A stretch of DNA of 64,000 nt from Brachypodius melanocephalos (lineage: Eukaryota; Chordata; Aves; Passeriformes; Pycnonotidae): positions 30,051,604 through 30,115,603 of the forward strand of contig VZSR01000520.1 of assembly GCA_013398615.1 (NCBI GenBank), written 5' to 3'. A program made the position numbers and the translations under genes. Of this stretch, positions 61,001 through 64,000 are shown piece by piece. Under the pieces are notes generated by a model, which did not search any database, was not told the origin of the DNA, and worked only from the letters and a program-made list of their open reading frames with translations. The first letter of the stretch is position 1; every line of letters begins with the position of its first letter.

Positions 61001-64000
61001 CACATCTCATTTTGCTGGTAATTAATGGCAAAATTTCCACTCTATGAAGATGTAAATAAAGAACAAACTTTTGCTGTTTTTTTTTTCTCCCCAGTTGTGT
61101 TAAATTGGTCTCACAATGGTTTCTTGTTTCCTCTTTTTGTATTTACCTTTTTCAAGTATGTCTGTTTATGGATTCAGGGCTGTCTCTCTCATGCAATTAT
61201 GTAAGTATGTATTTTTTGTAAATGAAATTGTGAAAGGGTCTGATTAGCAATCAGTGTCTCTGTGCAGTTGCCTTACTAGTAGAGCTGAGGCTTGATAACA
61301 TTACACTAAATAAAAACCTGTTGTAATTAAGTCTCTATTTCTCAGGGAAACATTCCTGCAAATAGAACCTCAGAAAAAATCATTCTTTCTTTTCCTCCTT
61401 TCTCTGTGTCTTGGCTCACTCTCTGTGGTCTCTCTCTACTCTCTTCTCCTAACTCAGAAAGCATTCTCCTCTTACACAAGCACATAAAAAGCCCTCTCAG
61501 CGTTTGGGAACAAGGCCAAAGGTTATGGTTCAAGTGGCTTGGCCTCATATATGTGACATCATTTGGAGAGCTGGTGGGGGACCACTTTCCAGTTCTCCAG
61601 TGAGATGGAGCCAAGGGCAGGGCAGCCTCACCATCCTCTGGGCCAGGGCTGCACTTCTCTTGGACAGCTTGTGATGCCAGGCCACAGGATACAGAGCTGC
61701 AGGAAGAAGGGAGAAGCGACTGAAGAGATCTGTGGGGGAATGCTGTGTACCTGCAGTGAATTTCAGAGCTGGGATAAGTGCTGTGCAAAAAAATCTTGTT
61801 AAAATCTGCAGTCTGGAGGTAGGGAGTAGATTGTTGGGAGCCTAGGCCAGTTTTCTAGTGCCAGTGGTGCAAAAGCTTAAACAGGTACATGCAGATGAAA
61901 TACCATGGATGGTTTGGCTGCAGGAGGAGAACAAAATATGGAAGTAGACGTACAAGTGAGAGAAGCTAAGGTAGCTACAAAGTAAGTCTCAGAAGGTAGA
62001 GAGGGGGGCCCAGGTCATTACAAGAGAATGGAAAAAAAGCTTATTAAAAACATTTCACAATTGCTGACCTGGATATCCTTAGTCTGTGTAGGCATCTCAG
62101 CATAACATGGTTATATTGCTACTCTAAAGCCATATTTGCAATTTCTGAACTCTGAGCTTAAACAGACTCAAGAATGTATCAACATTGCAAGGCAGGTATG
62201 AAAAATATGTCTGGTAAATGAAATTTAGATTCCACTTAAATATTTAAATGTTTGTGCTTCTTTTAATGTCACCAAATTCAGATAGAATTTTAAGTAGCAT
62301 ATTAACTTTTCTCAAAAGTTACCTGGCAAACATATGTCTCAATTAATTAATAAGCCTAATATTTGAATAGTTCTTCTATTAGTTTCATTTTTAGATTCAC
62401 TTGGATTTGAACGTAGTTATAGATTTGCAACTAAACATATGTTCATAGCTATTTTTGACTTGACACATATCTTTATAATATCAAATTACTTTCTCTGCAC
62501 ATCCATTCTTGATGTGATAAAGTTTTTGTGTATTTTCATTAAAAAGGAAAAGTGAATTGCTGTTCTTGGACAGTCAGGTGGTGATTTGATTGTGAACTCA
62601 GTACATTTTTAATTCCTAGTCTGAGTGCCAGAACTAAAATTTCAAACATCATGTGTCTTTATAGCACAAAACTGGCTTATTTGCCAGTTTTTAAATGGTT
62701 TCTGTACTTCCAAGAATAGAGTTGTAGAGTTTGTAAAGCAACTTTGAATACTTTCATAAATACTCCACAAATAACTCTCTTAGCTTGTGGCTAAGTAGCA
62801 ACATCCTTTTTTTTTTTTTTTAAATGAGCATCTCTAAATAATCTTAGTTAGGACTACCAAGTGAAATGTTTGTTCACAGCACCTTTTGCCTTTTTGCATC
62901 AATGGTCAAAAAAAATGCCTACTAACTGTCTCAAATTTTCTTATATCTTAAAAGTACTTAATGCCCAGAAGGACTCAGAATTGTAACATTGCTGTATGCC
63001 ACGATTGTTCTATTCGTAGTCAATTTCGTGTGTCAAATTGCATTTCAAAAGTAATTTAAAATCAGCTCTCATAGACACTTAGATATCTGGGAACTACCTT
63101 ACTAGGCATTTTAAGTATGGCTTTATCTGCATTTTAGGCAGCTTAAACTACTAATAGTTTTCCTAGAGCTGCTTTTAAAATAACCATAACTTTTGAAGTT
63201 CACAAGTTTCAATATTTTCAACTGACCAATTCATAGAAGATAAATGATGAAAGTGAAAATCTTGCCTAATGAATTTACTGATAATCAACTTGCTCTTCTA
63301 TCTTTATGGACCTTTTGGGATTAATCTTTCCACCACAGCAGTCTTTTGATTACAGTTTGAAAACTCGGATCATATAATGCTTATGCACCTTTGACTACAT
63401 TACTCATGACTGATTACTATAAAAAATAGTGAAATGCAGTTTTTCCTGTTAATTGATGAGATCAGAATTATTCAAATATCTTTTTTTCTTATGAGCTTAA
63501 CTTCATTGGCCCCAATATCAATGGAGCAATAGATATCCTTTAAATTGTGATTTTAGGGAGGAATTACTTCCAGTACTCTAAGACTAATGATAGAAACAAG
63601 GATAGCAGCACAGCTCATGAATGGAAATGAATTTGAAGATGTGTGGGGAAGAAAGGGTTGAAAAGAGAAGACTGACAAGAAGAGAGAAAAATAAATTGGA
63701 TTAGAATTTTTTTTTTTCGTTCAGAGACCAGTCTTGCACTGGGGAGATGTTAGAAAACAGTGTCAGTGAATTAATGTGGTTTTGTTTGTTTTGGTTGCTT
63801 TTTGTCTACTAAAGAAGTGAAATTTTCTCACAAGATAACAGAAAACTGTGAAAGAGTTAAAAGCATTCTTCTTACAGGCTTGGGGCCTCTTTGTAAGCAG
63901 GGAAAAGAGATAAGAAGTGCTGAGATTGTAAAACACAGCCTGGTGAAGATTTGCACATGTTCCTGGCCCCCTTTGATATGTAAGGCAGGACTCAGACCTC
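58066..64000 (+). other. TSHR: TSHR intron 3 (incomplete)
   Basis: AT-rich intronic DNA to the window edge. No match to TSHR exon 4 was found. It may contain an old CR1 remnant (58760-59265) and a GC-richer unclassified stretch (61400-61830). Poly-T runs occur near 62807 and 63708. Confidence 0.6.
58760..59265 (+). mobile_element. Possible ancient CR1/L3-like LINE remnant
   Basis: The 3' part reads like an old amniote CR1/L3 tail: TGGAATTATTTTCCTGGAGA, CATTGTCTCTACCACTGCAG, GCCTTTAAGGCTG, then ATTGAATTAGATGATGA and TTTCTATGATT. Divergence is high and the 5' limit is a guess. Confidence 0.35.

Noticed and set aside
61342..61788. 148-codon minus-strand frame in TSHR intron 3
   Set aside because: Ser/Cys/Pro-rich, no motif, in a GC-richer block of unknown origin. 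Could be repeat-derived.
1..64000. tRNA, rRNA, CRISPR arrays, bacterial operons, phage or plasmid features
   Set aside because: None seen. The sequence is vertebrate nuclear DNA with spliced genes, so such systems are not expected.

Overview
The window is vertebrate nuclear DNA, almost certainly from a bird. It holds the 5' parts of two neighbouring genes transcribed away from each other, CEP128 on the minus strand and TSHR on the plus strand. The bird assignment rests on truncated CR1 LINE copies and avian ERVL-type LTRs, with no Alu, B1/B2 or L1 sequence. The species cannot be named from the sequence alone. One 10-N placeholder (43401-43410) shows that this is a draft assembly.

Region 1, bases 1-33530: CEP128. 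I could place 11 coding exons with GT-AG junctions and matching phases. They run from the start codon at 30562 down to 3841 and give one uninterrupted 406-codon reading frame, roughly the N-terminal two fifths of the protein. A non-coding first exon ends at a donor at 33256 inside a CpG-rich promoter (about 33010-33530). The promoter carries a ZNF143/Staf-like motif. The remaining 3' exons lie off the left edge.

Region 2, 33531-43669: intergenic DNA between the two promoters. It holds a minus-strand ERVL-type LTR (about 34850-35275), an internally deleted CR1 (about 37340-37812), an unclassified GC-richer block (39440-40340) and the assembly gap. I see no gene here.

Region 3, 43670-64000: the TSHR CpG-rich promoter and exons 1-3 (44284-44453, 54798-54869, 57991-58065). 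They encode the signal peptide, the N-terminal cysteine cluster and the first leucine-rich repeats of the hormone-binding ectodomain. Exon 4 onward is off the right edge. Intron 1 carries a (TTCCC)n microsatellite, a 1.4-kb CR1 with reverse-transcriptase remnants, and an LTR/CR1 composite. Intron 2 carries a probable solitary LTR next to a CR1 tail.

The two genes are not in one pathway. CEP128 builds centriolar subdistal appendages and TSHR is the thyrotropin receptor. Their head-to-head arrangement is the known vertebrate synteny. I found no undescribed multi-gene system. The items most worth checking are a long near-palindrome in CEP128 intron 1, an unassigned exon-like open segment beside it, the promoter motif, and a missing glycosylation sequon in TSHR exon 3.
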